A DNA stretch of 49,536 bases from Bacteroidaceae bacterium (GCA_017462065.1 JAFTRV010000007.1:1-49536), one strand, 5' to 3'. Shown: positions 36,654 through 46,282, numbered from the stretch's first letter. Notes: a model not told the origin generated them from the letters alone. Numbers and translations: made by a program.

Positions 36654-38204
36654 ATGGGAGAATTCGAATTAATCGCAAAGACTTTTCAGGGGCTTGAAGA
36701 GGTCTTGGCAAAAGAGTTGGTAGCACTTGGCGCCAACAATGTTCAGTTGGGACGTCGCATGGTGTCATTTACAGGTGACAAGGCGTTGATGTATAAGGCT
36801 AATTTCCATCTCCGCACGGCGGTGCGTATCTTAAAGCCGATAATGCATTTCAAGGCTGCCAATGCCGACGAGGTATATGAAGTGATAAAGTCTGTCAATT
36901 GGGAAGAGTATCTCGATTGCAATTCGACATTCTCGGTCGATTCGGTCGTTTACAGCGATGTCTTCCGCCATTCCAAGTTCGTAGCATACCGTGTCAAGGA
37001 TGCCATAGCCGACTACTTCAACGAGAAGATGGGCAAGCGTCCCTCGGTACGCCTGAATAATCCCGACCTGATATTCCACATACACATAGCCGGCGAGGAG
37101 TGTACTCTTGCGTTCGACAGCTCCGGCGAGTCCTTGCACCGCCGAGGCTATCGTGTCGAGACAGGCGCCGCTCCTATCAACGAGGTGCTTGCCGCCGGCA
37201 TGATAATGCTGACAGGGTGGAACGGCGAATGTGACCTTATAGACCCTATGTGCGGCTCAGGCACAATCCCCATCGAGGCGGCTCTCATAGCACGCAACAT
37301 CGCGCCGGGAGTGTTCCGTCAAGGATATGCCTTCGAGAAGTGGAAGGACTACGACAGCGAACTCTTCAAGTCGATATATGATGACGACTCGGCCGAGCGT
37401 GAGTTCAAGCATAAGATATACGGCTATGATGTGGACGGCCGCATGGTGGCTTGCGCGCGACGCAACGTGAAGTCGGCGATGATGGGAGACATAATAGAGA
37501 TTGAATGCCGTGATATAAAGGATTTCGTCGAGCCGGCGGAAAAGGCTATTATGATTGTTAATCCGCCATACGGCGAGCGTCTTATGTCGGACAATATTCT
37601 TCAGGTGTACAAGGAGCTCGGCTCTCGCCTGAAGCATGCGTTCCAGGGCAACGAGGCGTGGATAATAAGCAGCAACTATGACTGCTTCGACCAGATTGGC
37701 CTTAAGGCTTCGGCAAGAGTGCCCCTCTATAACGGCGACCTCGACTGCGAATTCCGCAAGTACGAACTGTTCCAGGGCAAGTACAAGGGTTTCCGTGACG
37801 AGGGCAATGCTCTGAAGAAAGAGTTCGCTCCGCTGAAACGCAAGTCACGTCTTACAGGTCTTGACGGTGAGGAACGCCCTTCACGCAGGGAGCGTGCCAC
37901 AGACGATTTCTCAAGCGAGATCGACAGTGAGTCTATGCGTCGTCGTCGTGAATTGGAATCTTATTTCAACACTTACAGGTCACGAAAGCCACAGAGGCCT
38001 TCTCAAGCAAGAGAGAGCGAAGCGGAGTATAGAAACGATGACTTCCGCCCAAGAGGAACAAGACGCAGTGATTTCGATTACACGTCACGCAATAGCAACA
38101 GAAGCTACAGAGGCGACAAGGACGGCAATTACAAGAAAGAGGGGTATCGCAAAAACTCCGGCGACTTCAAGCCTTTGCGCGGCGGCAAGCGTGACAAAAG
38201 ATAA
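36654..38204 (+). CDS. THUMP-domain rRNA guanine-N2 methyltransferase with charged C-terminal tail
   Basis: A 516-residue SAM-dependent RNA methyltransferase of the RlmL/YpsC (COG0116) type. N-terminal ferredoxin-like/THUMP RNA-binding part (about 1-155), SAM site DPMCGSGT (197-204), acidic motif YGYDVDGRM (about 257-263), catalytic NPPYGER (303-309). The predicted product is m2G in 23S rRNA (near G2445 in E. coli); the exact site is inferred. Residues from about 395 to 516 form a low-complexity tail rich in Arg, Ser, Asp, Gly and Asn (RRGKxxRR-like, NSNRSYRGDKDGNYK), missing in the family core. purD starts 32 nt after the stop codon. Confidence 0.92.
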   Translation: MGEFELIAKTFQGLEEVLAKELVALGANNVQLGRRMVSFTGDKALMYKANFHLRTAVRILKPIMHFKAANADEVYEVIKSVNWEEYLDCNSTFSVDSVVYSDVFRHSKFVAYRVKDAIADYFNEKMGKRPSVRLNNPDLIFHIHIAGEECTLAFDSSGESLHRRGYRVETGAAPINEVLAAGMIMLTGWNGECDLIDPMCGSGTIPIEAALIARNIAPGVFRQGYAFEKWKDYDSELFKSIYDDDSAEREFKHKIYGYDVDGRMVACARRNVKSAMMGDIIEIECRDIKDFVEPAEKAIMIVNPPYGERLMSDNILQVYKELGSRLKHAFQGNEAWIISSNYDCFDQIGLKASARVPLYNGDLDCEFRKYELFQGKYKGFRDEGNALKKEFAPLKRKSRLTGLDGEERPSRRERATDDFSSEIDSESMRRRRELESYFNTYRSRKPQRPSQARESEAEYRNDDFRPRGTRRSDFDYTSRNSNRSYRGDKDGNYKKEGYRKNSGDFKPLRGGKRDKR

Positions 38205-38236
38205 CAGAGCCTGTTTTACAGTAAACCAAAGATATC

Positions 38237-39505
38237 ATGAAAATATTGCTTTTAGGAAGCGGCGGCCGTGAGCATGCGCTCGCTTGGAAGATAGCTCAAA
38301 GCCCGAAAGTCGAAAAATTATATATCGCACCGGGCAACGCCGGTACAAAAGAGGTCGGCGAGAATGTCAATATCGCTGTGTGTGATTTTGACGCCATAGC
38401 GGACTTTGTGCTTGCGAACGGAGTAAGCATGGTTGTTGTCGGTCCCGAAGACCCGTTGGTAAAGGGCGTCTATGACTATTTCAGCAACGATGAACGCTTG
38501 AGCGGCATCGCTGTCATCGGTCCGAGCAAGGCTGCGGCAGAGCTTGAGGGCAGCAAGAGCTTCGCAAAGGAGTTTATGCAGCGTCACTCGATACCTACGG
38601 CGGCATACAAGGCGTTTACTGCCGCTGAAAAGGAGGATGCCTATCGTTTCCTCGAATCGTTGAAGGCTCCTTATGTGCTTAAGGCCGACGGCCTTTGCGC
38701 CGGCAAGGGCGTGCTCATACTGCCTACTCTCGACGAGGCGAAGCAGAGCCTTGACGAGATGTTCGACGGCATGTTCGGAGACTCATCGGCAACAGTGGTG
38801 ATAGAGGAGTTCCTCGACGGCATCGAATGCTCTGTGTTTGTTCTTACCGACGGCAAGGATTACGTCATACTGCCCGAGGCAAAGGACTACAAACGTATCG
38901 GTGAGGGCAATACAGGCCTGAATACAGGCGGCATGGGGTCGATATCTCCTGTACCTTTTGCTACTAAGGAGTGGCTCGGCAAGGTCGAGGAGAGAATAAT
39001 AAAGCCGACCGTTGATGGCCTTGTTAAGGATAACCTTCTTTATAAGGGCTTTATCTTCTTCGGTCTTATAAATGTCGAGGGCGAGCCTATGGTTATTGAG
39101 TATAACGTGCGTATGGGCGACCCTGAAACGGAATCGGTAATGCTAAGGCTGAAGAGCGACATTGTCGAGCTTTTTGAAAAGGTCGCTGCCGGAACGCTTG
39201 CCGGTACAAGGGTTGAGTTTGACGAAAGGACGGCCGTGTGTGTCATGCTGGTTTCGGGAGGTTACCCCGAACACTATGACAAGGGCTTTGAGATTACAGG
39301 CATTGAGAATGTCAAGGACAGCGTTGTGTTCCATGCCGGTACGGCGGAAAAAGAGGGAAAGGTCGTTACTGCGGGCGGTCGTGTGATAGCTGCCGTTTCA
39401 TACGGGGCGACACGTGCCGAGGCGCTCGAAAGGTCTTTCCGTTCAGCAAATGCGATAAACTTTGAAAAGAAATACTTCAGAGGGGATATAGGTTTTGACT
39501 TATAA
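38237..39505 (+). CDS. purD: Phosphoribosylamine-glycine ligase
   Basis: A 422-residue ATP-grasp enzyme for the second step of purine synthesis (phosphoribosylamine, glycine and ATP to GAR). It starts [19 protein letters not shown], the family's N-terminal motif; the ATP-grasp region has [12 protein letters not shown] (about 152-163), the [11 protein letters not shown] motif and [10 protein letters not shown] (metal-binding). The C terminus is normal. The next gene, a membrane protein, overlaps its end by 11 nt, so translation may be coupled. Confidence 0.97.
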   Translation: MKILLLGSGGREHALAWKIAQSPKVEKLYIAPGNAGTKEVGENVNIAVCDFDAIADFVLANGVSMVVVGPEDPLVKGVYDYFSNDERLSGIAVIGPSKAAAELEGSKSFAKEFMQRHSIPTAAYKAFTAAEKEDAYRFLESLKAPYVLKADGLCAGKGVLILPTLDEAKQSLDEMFDGMFGDSSATVVIEEFLDGIECSVFVLTDGKDYVILPEAKDYKRIGEGNTGLNTGGMGSISPVPFATKEWLGKVEERIIKPTVDGLVKDNLLYKGFIFFGLINVEGEPMVIEYNVRMGDPETESVMLRLKSDIVELFEKVAAGTLAGTRVEFDERTAVCVMLVSGGYPEHYDKGFEITGIENVKDSVVFHAGTAEKEGKVVTAGGRVIAAVSYGATRAEALERSFRSANAINFEKKYFRGDIGFDL

Positions 39506-40463
39506 GAAGACACTATTGGGCCGTTTCGTGTCGAACAGGTTCACCCCGTTGATGCTATTCGGCATATCGTTCTTGTTGTGGCTTGTCGGTTTCTTCGTCG
39601 GCAGGTCCGGCGCTGAGTCTGCATTCATGGGATATGAGTCGGGCAACGTTCTGCAGTATCTCTTGTCGTTATTGCTGTTCGCCGCCTCTTCTGTAGTTGT
39701 TTCTTCGTTCCATCTCTTTGAGAGACGTATATACTGGCTTGCATCGCTCGTCTTTGCCTTAATAGCTGTTTCGTTGTTCATTCATGGAGATTTGGCGTGC
39801 GCAGTATCGCTCCTTTTGTTTGTGGTTCTCCTTAGCTGCCTTTTCTCCTGCGTGCAGGGCTGTGACAATCGCCGAAGCCTCTTCTCGATATTCGCATTGT
39901 TCGGAGCAGCCTCGTTCTTCTATCCGCAGTTCATGACCCTGTTGCCAGTATTGTTGCTTTATATATACATGTCCGGGTTGGTTGGCACGAAAGGGCTTCT
40001 GTCGGCTCTCTTGGGCTTGCTGCTTCCGTTCTGGTTTATATTCGGGGCTATATATATATGGCCGGAGGCTGCCGGTTTTGCCGGTGACTTCTATGCCCGG
40101 GTATCCTGCCTTGCTTCTGCGGGCGGCAGGCACTTGTCCGTGACTGACGCTGTAGCAGCCGCCGCATGGCTGGCGGTAACCCTGCCGTACGCCGCTCTTT
40201 TTACCGGCTCGGCCGTGCCCGGAAAGCCTTACCTGAGAAAGCGATTGCAGTTCCTTATGCTGCTTGATATATATCTGTTCGTTCTGTCAATGATATATAC
40301 AAACGATTTCGAGATATATTATACATGGAGCTTGCCAATTAAAGGTGTAATGCTCTCATATATATACACTTCTAAGATTACCTTTTTTACAAGATACTAT
40401 TTTGTTTTAATTAATATAATCTGGCTATTATTAGCGCCTTTAGAGTTATGGTTGATGTATTAG
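39495..40463 (+). CDS. Multi-pass membrane protein (DUF6427-like), TTG start
   Basis: A 322-residue hydrophobic protein with about eight or nine predicted membrane segments and very few charges between them. The first codons, TTG at 39495 (translated as Met), overlap purD by 11 nt. I prefer this start over Met20 (39552), since the first 19 residues ([20 protein letters not shown]) look like the N-terminal motif of a family I recall as DUF6427; the family call is tentative. It overlaps the next gene by 16 nt, so both are translated in succession with purD. No catalytic motif is seen and its function is unknown. Confidence 0.65.
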   Translation: MTYKKTLLGRFVSNRFTPLMLFGISFLLWLVGFFVGRSGAESAFMGYESGNVLQYLLSLLLFAASSVVVSSFHLFERRIYWLASLVFALIAVSLFIHGDLACAVSLLLFVVLLSCLFSCVQGCDNRRSLFSIFALFGAASFFYPQFMTLLPVLLLYIYMSGLVGTKGLLSALLGLLLPFWFIFGAIYIWPEAAGFAGDFYARVSCLASAGGRHLSVTDAVAAAAWLAVTLPYAALFTGSAVPGKPYLRKRLQFLMLLDIYLFVLSMIYTNDFEIYYTWSLPIKGVMLSYIYTSKITFFTRYYFVLINIIWLLLAPLELWLMY

Positions 40464-40918
40464 TAGATTTTTTTAAGGATTACGGGTATTGGGGAATGGG
40501 TGTCCTCTCTTTCCTGTCTGGAACTATCGTGCCAATAGCAAGCGAAGCCCTGCTTGTACTTTTTCTGAACTTGGGGCTTAATGCTATCGGAATTACTTTG
40601 GTGGCTACTTTGGGAAACACCTTAGGCGGCATTACATGCTTCATGCTCGGCTCTCTTGCGAGCAAGGAGTGGGTGATGAAGTTCTTCAAGATTCCCGAAA
40701 GACGTATGGCACGTGCCGACAGAATGATTGAGAAGTACGGCTATTGGACGGCTGCGATATCTTTTGTGCCTGTCATTGGCGAGACGTTACTTGTTACGCT
40801 CGGCGTGCTTCGTGCCAATAAGCCTAAGGTAATTGCCGTTATGGCGTTAGGCAAGCTCCTGCGTTATGCCCTTATAACAATTTCTTATATAGGAATTGCC
40901 AAGTTCTTCGGCTTCTGA
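40448..40918 (+). CDS. YqaA/DedA-family membrane protein
   Basis: A 156-residue inner membrane protein of the SNARE-associated/DedA type, close to YqaA, with about four hydrophobic segments. Visible family features: MGVLSFLSGTIVPIASEALL, then GNTLGGITCFMLGSLASK (the re-entrant glycine-rich part) and VPVIGETLLVTLGVLRANK. Members are linked to lipid flipping or membrane homeostasis. It overlaps the preceding gene by 16 nt. It converges with the radical SAM gene, with only 10 nt between them. Confidence 0.85.
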   Translation: MVDVLVDFFKDYGYWGMGVLSFLSGTIVPIASEALLVLFLNLGLNAIGITLVATLGNTLGGITCFMLGSLASKEWVMKFFKIPERRMARADRMIEKYGYWTAAISFVPVIGETLLVTLGVLRANKPKVIAVMALGKLLRYALITISYIGIAKFFGF

Positions 40919-40928
40919 TTGCCGGTCA

Positions 40929-41705
40929 TCAGTATGACGCCGACGCTTTGATGCCCTCTTTCTCAAGCAGGGCGACAATACGGTCAAGCTCCTCTCGGGT
41001 AGCTTTTCTGAGTTCCCGCTGAGGCGTCTCGCGGTCAATGGTGTATATCATAACCTCTCGGGGCGATATTCTCTTCACCGCATCTATCCAGGGCATGACA
41101 TGCCTGTCTCCTGTATTGTCGGCGTCCTTGCCGTTTACTATGCCTTTGAGGAACATTGTCTGTATTACAGCCTTGCCCTCAAAGGCTTTCATCTGTTCTA
41201 TTATTGCGTCGAGGTCATATCCCGCTGCAGGGCGGTCAAGAAAGGCGATGTAGTCTTTGTCTACGGTGTCGAGCTTCAGGATATTGTTGTCCACTCTCTT
41301 CAAGGCTTCAAAAACCTTTGGCCTTGTTATAAGCGATGCGTTCGTGAGAACGCTTATCCTGGCGTTAGGGCAGTGTTTGTCACGAATGCGTATGGTGTCA
41401 TCAATAATCTCGTCGAATTGAGGGTGGATGGTGGGCTCTCCGTTCCCTGCAAAGGTAAGCACGTCGGGGCAGACGCCTTCGCCGTTCATCTCTATCAGCT
41501 TCTTTTCAAGGGCTTCGGCCACTTCGGAACGTGTCGGCAGGCTCTTTCTTGTCTTGTGCGATGCGTTAAAGCCGCACTCGCAGTAGAGGCAATCGAATGT
41601 GCATGCCTTGCCGTCGTCGGGTAGCAGGTTAATGCCCAATGATACTCCTAAACGGCGGCTCTTTACCGGGCCGAATATCGGTGAGGGGTATATTATCGTT
41701 GCCAT
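40929..41705 (-). CDS. Radical SAM protein
   Basis: A 258-residue radical SAM enzyme. The [4Fe-4S] motif is C-TFD-C-LY-C (Cys35, Cys39, Cys42), with the SAM-binding region NGEPTIHP (about 90-97, the GGE-like motif). It resembles small stand-alone radical SAM proteins of the wybutosine/TYW1-like group (COG0731) found near translation genes, but the substrate is unknown to me. It begins MATIIYPSPIFGPVKSRRLG. It is 109 nt after the RNase HI gene on the minus strand; the gap shows no clear promoter. Confidence 0.8.
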   Translation of the reverse strand: MATIIYPSPIFGPVKSRRLGVSLGINLLPDDGKACTFDCLYCECGFNASHKTRKSLPTRSEVAEALEKKLIEMNGEGVCPDVLTFAGNGEPTIHPQFDEIIDDTIRIRDKHCPNARISVLTNASLITRPKVFEALKRVDNNILKLDTVDKDYIAFLDRPAAGYDLDAIIEQMKAFEGKAVIQTMFLKGIVNGKDADNTGDRHVMPWIDAVKRISPREVMIYTIDRETPQRELRKATREELDRIVALLEKEGIKASASY

Positions 41706-41814
41706 CTGTCTGAATATACTTGGTAATTACTGTTCGGTCAGGCTCTCATCTCCTTTGAACGCTTTATGAGACTTTTAGTTCAGGATGTACCGATTGCCTG
41801 GCCCTCCCTTTTTG

Positions 41815-42444
41815 TCATTTCCTTCCAAAGTCGGCTGGAATTTCTCCCCACCTGTCGGTCTTCCATTTGTAGAGCGTTGTACTCCAGCTGTTCTCTTTGA
41901 GCCACTTTTCGGCACGTTCTATGTACTTGAAAAGCTCCTCGCTCTTGTTGTCGCGAGGCAACTTTGTCTTGCATTTCCCGCTCTTTATCCATAGCAGGGC
42001 ATTGCGGCTGTCGGAATATATGGGCATCTCAAGCCCTTTCTGCTTCAGCAACGCCAGCCCATGAACTATCGCAAGGAACTCGCCGATGTTGTTGGTGCCG
42101 AACATTGGACCGAAGTGAAAGACCTCTTCGCCGGTGCCGATATACACGCCCCTGTATTCCATCATTCCCGGGTTGCCGCTGCATGCGGCATCAACAGCCA
42201 ACGCATTCCTGATAATCTCTGCAGGGTATGCCCCCGGCGTTGCCGCCTTTTGCGGGTTTTTCTCTTTGTTCCCGATATATTCGTGCGGCGACGAACTATA
42301 TGCTTTTTCTGCCGCTTCCATGCTGTCGAACGATTTGTAGAGAGCCTGCTTTACCCCCTCTATCTGCGCCTTGCACTCCTCCCAGCTTGTATATATCCCG
42401 GGGACAAGGCCGTTCCAGACAACATAAAAACGTCTTTTTGCCAT
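41815..42444 (-). CDS. rnhA: Ribonuclease HI with viroplasmin domain
   Basis: A 209-residue enzyme that degrades the RNA strand of RNA-DNA hybrids. The N-terminal viroplasmin/caulimovirus-type domain (about 1-50, KRRFYVVWNGLVPGIYTSW) resembles eukaryotic RNase H1 and is joined by a linker to the RNase H domain (about 75-209), with Asp85 (AVDAACSGNPG), Glu122 (NNIGEFLAI) and Asp145 (YSDSRNALLW) as catalytic acids. This two-domain form is common in Bacteroidales. It starts 8 nt after the argS stop codon, so the two are co-transcribed. Confidence 0.94.
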   Translation of the reverse strand: MAKRRFYVVWNGLVPGIYTSWEECKAQIEGVKQALYKSFDSMEAAEKAYSSSPHEYIGNKEKNPQKAATPGAYPAEIIRNALAVDAACSGNPGMMEYRGVYIGTGEEVFHFGPMFGTNNIGEFLAIVHGLALLKQKGLEMPIYSDSRNALLWIKSGKCKTKLPRDNKSEELFKYIERAEKWLKENSWSTTLYKWKTDRWGEIPADFGRK

Positions 42445-42452
42445 AGTGCCTG

Positions 42453-44243
42453 TTACATTCTTTCGGGAACTTCAATGCCGAGCAGCCCCATAGCGGTCTT
42501 GATGACCTTGCCTACATTTCTTGTAAGCAGCACTCTGAATGCTTTGGCAGCCTCATTCTCCTCTTTGAGAATGCTGAAGTCGTGGTAGAACTGGTTGTAC
42601 TCCTTCGCAAGGTCGTACGCATAGTTCGCAATGTCCGAAGGCGAGTAGTCTGTGCCGGCCTCTTTTACTATTGCTGGGAATTCGTTGAGCATGCGTATCA
42701 AGCCGCACTCCTTCTCGCTGATGCTGTCGGGTACGGCCATCTCAAGCTTTACTCCGGCCTCGGCGGCCTTACGCTCAATTGAGCGTGTGCGTGCATATGT
42801 GTACTGTATGAACGGGCCTGTATTGCCGTTGAAGTCAATGGACTCTTTGGGGTTGAACAGCATGTTCTTGCGTGCATCGACCTTCAGCATGAAGTATTTG
42901 AGGGCTCCGAGTCCTATGATGCGGTTAATCTCGGCCTTCTCCTCGGCTGTTAGGTCGTTGAGCTTGCCGCCAAGCTCATCCGATGTCTCCTTTGCGGTTC
43001 TTATCATCTCGTCCATGAGGTCGTCGGCATCAACGACTGTTCCTTCACGGCTCTTCATCTTGCCCTCGGGCAACTCTACCATGCCGTAAGAGAAATGCAC
43101 GAGTCCCTTGCCCCATGAGAAGCCGAGCTTGTCGAGCAACAGTGAGAGTACCTGGAAGTGGTAGTTCTGCTCATTGCCCACTACATATACCATCTTGTCG
43201 ATAGGGTAGTCACGGAAGCGGAGCTGGGCGGTACCTATGTCCTGGGTCATATACACCGATGTTCCGTCACTGCGCAGCAACAGTTTCTCGTCGAGTCCGT
43301 CATTTGTAAGGTCCGCCCACACCGACTCGTCCTCTCTGCGGTAGAAAATGCCCTTCTCAAGGCCGCCGAGAACTGTTTCCTTTCCAACAAGGTATGTGTC
43401 GCTTTCGTAGTATATCTTGTCGAAATCAACGCCGAGGCGTTTGTATGTCTCGTCGAAGCCTTCGTATACCCAATTGTTCATCTTCTCCCACAAGGCACGT
43501 ACCTCCTTGTCGCCGGCTTCCCACTTCACGAGCATGCCGCGGGCCTCGGCCATAAGAGGAGACGCCGCCTCGGCCTCTTCCTTGCTCAAGCCTTTCTCCA
43601 TAAGCTCGTTCAGCTCCTCCTTATAGTGCTTGTCGAACGCTACGTAGTAGTCTCCGATAAGGTGGTCGCCCTTTTTGCCGCTGCTCGCAGGCGTCTCGCC
43701 CTCGCCCCATTTCTGCCATGCAAGCATGGACTTGCAGATATGTATTCCTCGGTCATTGACGATGTTGGTCTTGACAACCTTATTGCCGTTCGCTGCGATT
43801 ATGTTCGAGAGCGCATAGCCGAGCAGGTTGTTGCGTATGTGTCCTAAGTGAAGAGGCTTGTTGGTGTTGGGAGACGAATACTCTACCATGACGAGAGGCG
43901 AATTCTCGTCCGCTGGGGTTATGCCCCATTGTTCCTCTTTCTCAATCTCATTCAGCAATCCTATCCAATAGCTCGGGGATATTGCAAGGTTAAGGAAGCC
44001 CTTAACTACATTGAACGATGATATTGCCGGAACATTGTTCTTCAAGAACTCTCCAATCTCCTGCGCTGTATCCTCAGGGCGTTTTTTCGACAACGAAAGG
44101 AACGGGAACACTACAAGGGTGAAATCTCCTTCGAACTCCTTGCGTGTCTTCTGCAATTGTATCTTTTCTGCGTTGAAGTCGGCACCGTAAAGGCTTTTTA
44201 CCGCCTCAACGACGCATTGTGCCAATGTTGCTTCAATGTTCAT
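42453..44243 (-). CDS. argS: Arginyl-tRNA synthetase
   Basis: A 596-residue class I aminoacyl-tRNA synthetase. HIGH motif HLGH (132-135, in SPNTNKPLHLGHIRNN), and a degenerate KMSKS site (KMKSREGT) after the WGKGLVHFSYGMVELPEG region. The N-terminal Add1 domain (about 1-105) and C-terminal DALR anticodon domain (about 470-596, ending GLLGIEVPERM) are present. It is the first gene of the minus-strand argS-rnhA-radical SAM block. Confidence 0.96.
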   Translation of the reverse strand: MNIEATLAQCVVEAVKSLYGADFNAEKIQLQKTRKEFEGDFTLVVFPFLSLSKKRPEDTAQEIGEFLKNNVPAISSFNVVKGFLNLAISPSYWIGLLNEIEKEEQWGITPADENSPLVMVEYSSPNTNKPLHLGHIRNNLLGYALSNIIAANGNKVVKTNIVNDRGIHICKSMLAWQKWGEGETPASSGKKGDHLIGDYYVAFDKHYKEELNELMEKGLSKEEAEAASPLMAEARGMLVKWEAGDKEVRALWEKMNNWVYEGFDETYKRLGVDFDKIYYESDTYLVGKETVLGGLEKGIFYRREDESVWADLTNDGLDEKLLLRSDGTSVYMTQDIGTAQLRFRDYPIDKMVYVVGNEQNYHFQVLSLLLDKLGFSWGKGLVHFSYGMVELPEGKMKSREGTVVDADDLMDEMIRTAKETSDELGGKLNDLTAEEKAEINRIIGLGALKYFMLKVDARKNMLFNPKESIDFNGNTGPFIQYTYARTRSIERKAAEAGVKLEMAVPDSISEKECGLIRMLNEFPAIVKEAGTDYSPSDIANYAYDLAKEYNQFYHDFSILKEENEAAKAFRVLLTRNVGKVIKTAMGLLGIEVPERM

Positions 44244-44288
44244 TCTATAATCAGTTTTATTTGTTCGTCAATCTTACAATATTCTGTG

Positions 44289-44296
44289 CAAAGTTA
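44289..44296 (-). promoter_or_regulatory. Possible -7 element of argS
   Basis: Read on the minus strand it is TAACTTTG (TAnnTTTG), 45 nt upstream of the argS start. It faces the rhomboid gene promoter at 44413. Confidence 0.4.
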
Positions 44297-44412
44297 CGAA
44301 ATATATATTGTTTTCTCTCTTTCAATCGTGTTTAAATAATAAAATTTAGTTATAGAAATTTAAATAAGAGGCTTTGTCGGCATTTTGGAAACTCAAACTC
44401 ACGACTTTGTAT

Positions 44413-44420
44413 TATCTTTG
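44413..44420 (+). promoter_or_regulatory. Possible -7 element of the rhomboid pair
   Basis: TATCTTTG matches TAnnTTTG, about 99 nt before the chosen start of the first rhomboid gene. A TTTGG lies further upstream than ideal. Confidence 0.35.
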
Positions 44421-44518
44421 CAAAAAGTGCGGAGCAATGCTGCGTTCACGTTTGTCTCTCAAGAGAACGCGGCGTGTATGACGGCTCTGTAACGAATAAT
44501 TCAACTTTGCCTTTCATT

Positions 44519-45247
44519 ATGAACGGAATACCGGTTGTAACCAAAAACCTTTTGGCAATAAATGTGCTGATGTTTCTGGCTGCTATAGTAGCTAAAAAAT
44601 ACGGAATAGACCTGGAAAATATTCTTGGCCTGCATCTTTACATGTCGGCCGACTTCCACCCCTATCAGCTGGTGACGTACATGTTCATGCATAGCGGCTT
44701 TACGCATGTATTCTTCAATATGTTCGCACTCTTCATGTTCGGGCGTACATTGGAGTATGTCTGGGGCCCTAAGCGGTTTCTTACATTCTACATCGTTGCC
44801 GGTGTAGGAGCAGCCTTGATTCAGGAGGCTGTAGGCGCAGTCCGCTATTTCTCGTTGATAGAGGGAATGGACGCCGAGGCTGTGAATATGGTGTTCGAAG
44901 AGGGCAGCGCCGTGCTGCATCGTGGCTTGAACTACAGCCTACCTGCGTTGGGGGAGCTCAATCTTGTGCTGAACTCCATAACAGTGGGAGCTTCGGGCGC
45001 CGTGTATGCGATATTGCTCGGTTTTGGCATGCTGTTCCCGAACGAGAAGATGTTCGTATTCCCCATTCCGGTGGCGATAAAGGCAAAGTACTTCGTAATC
45101 GGGTATGCTGTCATTGAGCTGTACCTCGGTACTGTCGGCACTCCCGACGGCATCGCTCACTTCGCTCACCTCGGAGGAATGCTCTTCGGTTTGATACTTA
45201 TACTGCTTTGGCGCAGGAACGGTAAAATAAACGGCCCGTATGTTTGA
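44519..45247 (+). CDS. Rhomboid intramembrane serine protease, first of two
   Basis: A 242-residue membrane protease. I use ATG 44519 (MNGIPVVTKNLLAINVL); the earlier in-frame GTG at 44474 would add 15 non-conserved residues. The family core is MFMHSGFTHVFFNMFALFMF (about 55-74), with the catalytic Ser159 in GASG (157-160), and His217 in AHLGG. Six membrane segments are visible. The roughly 40-residue insert at about 108-148, between the segments before the catalytic Ser, is longer than usual. It overlaps the second rhomboid gene by 8 nt. Confidence 0.9.
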   Translation: MNGIPVVTKNLLAINVLMFLAAIVAKKYGIDLENILGLHLYMSADFHPYQLVTYMFMHSGFTHVFFNMFALFMFGRTLEYVWGPKRFLTFYIVAGVGAALIQEAVGAVRYFSLIEGMDAEAVNMVFEEGSAVLHRGLNYSLPALGELNLVLNSITVGASGAVYAILLGFGMLFPNEKMFVFPIPVAIKAKYFVIGYAVIELYLGTVGTPDGIAHFAHLGGMLFGLILILLWRRNGKINGPYV

Positions 45248-46136
45248 TAAATTATTAAGAAGATTCAAGACCGAAGATGTCGTCGGCAAGTATATATTTG
45301 TCAATGCGGCAGTGTTTATAATCATCGTTTTTATCGGTGTTTTTTCCGTGCTTTTCAATCTCGGGGAGGCGGGGAACTCCATTGTGAGGTTTCTTGAGCT
45401 GCCCTCCTCCTTGCAACAGTTGCTCTCCCGCCCCTGGAGCCTTCTTACATATATGTTCGTGCATAAGAATTTTATGCACATTCTATGGAATATGGTGTCG
45501 CTCTATGTGTTCGGGAAAATATTCTTGAACTTCTTTTCGGTGCGTCATTTCGTCGGCACTTATATATTGGGAGGGTTGTCAGGTGGCGTTGCCTTTGTCC
45601 TTGCGTACAACCTGTTTCCTTATTTCGCTCCTTATGTCGAGAACTCATATCTTGTAGGCGCATCCGCGGCAGTCCTGGCTATCGTTGTGGCGTCAGCGGT
45701 CCGTAATCCCGACTATCGTATTAACCTTGCGTTTGTCGGCTCTGTAAAGCTCTCCGCATTTGCCGTAGTGACGGTTGCCATATCATTCTTTATGATTTCA
45801 GGCAGCAATGCCGGCGGGAATATAGCGCATCTTGGCGGTGCCGCTGCGGGTTGGCTTGTAACAAGCATGCTGAACAAGGGCGTCGATTTGACTTCTGTCG
45901 TGAACAAGCCGATAGACTGGGTCGTAAAGCTTTTCAGCGGAAAATGCAGGCCCCGCAGGAAAAAGCCGAAATTTACATATTCGAAAGGCGGGCGGAATGC
46001 TGACTACGAGTATAATGCGAGGAAGAGGGCTGCCGAGGACGACATTGACAGAATTCTCGACAAGATAAAAAAAGGAGGCTACAACTCCCTCAGCGAAGAT
46101 GAGAAAAAGCGCCTTTTCGATGCCTCAAAGAGGTGA
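45240..46136 (+). CDS. Rhomboid intramembrane serine protease, second of two
   Basis: A 298-residue rhomboid. The core HKNFMHILWNMVSLYVFG (75-92), Ser142 in GASAA (140-144) and His197 in AHLGG form the dyad; the motif lacks the usual Gly after Ser (GASAA, not GASG) but the nucleophile is kept. The last 90 residues are cytoplasmic and basic-acidic (KCRPRRKKPKF to KKRLFDASKR, with a helical EDDIDRILDKIKKGGYNSLS). The gene starts inside the end of the first rhomboid gene, and the pair is probably translated together. A terminator follows at 46154. Confidence 0.9.
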   Translation: MFDKLLRRFKTEDVVGKYIFVNAAVFIIIVFIGVFSVLFNLGEAGNSIVRFLELPSSLQQLLSRPWSLLTYMFVHKNFMHILWNMVSLYVFGKIFLNFFSVRHFVGTYILGGLSGGVAFVLAYNLFPYFAPYVENSYLVGASAAVLAIVVASAVRNPDYRINLAFVGSVKLSAFAVVTVAISFFMISGSNAGGNIAHLGGAAAGWLVTSMLNKGVDLTSVVNKPIDWVVKLFSGKCRPRRKKPKFTYSKGGRNADYEYNARKRAAEDDIDRILDKIKKGGYNSLSEDEKKRLFDASKR

Positions 46137-46153
46137 TGCCTGAAACTCTGCAT

Positions 46154-46180
46154 AAAACCGCATTCCTATGCGGTTTTTTT
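46154..46180 (+). terminator. Terminator after the rhomboid pair
   Basis: AAAACCGCAT/ATGCGGTTTT forms a 10-bp stem with loop TCCT, followed by T residues and TTTGTTTC. Confidence 0.9.
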
Positions 46181-46274
46181 GTTTCATGGCCCTGAATCTC
46201 AAATTTGTTCGTCTATATTTATAAATAAATAAATAAAAAGATGGTCAATGTCGTGCGTTTTGAGAAAAAAACAC

Positions 46275-46282
46275 TATATTTG
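46275..46282 (+). promoter_or_regulatory. Possible -7 element of secDF
   Basis: TATATTTG matches TAnnTTTG, 51 nt before the secDF start. A TTTG lies upstream, but too close (12 nt) for a standard -33 box. Confidence 0.4.

Noticed and set aside
44474-44518. Longer rhomboid start at the GTG codon
   Set aside because: The extra 15 residues are unlike rhomboid N termini, and ATG 44519 gives the usual start before the first membrane segment.
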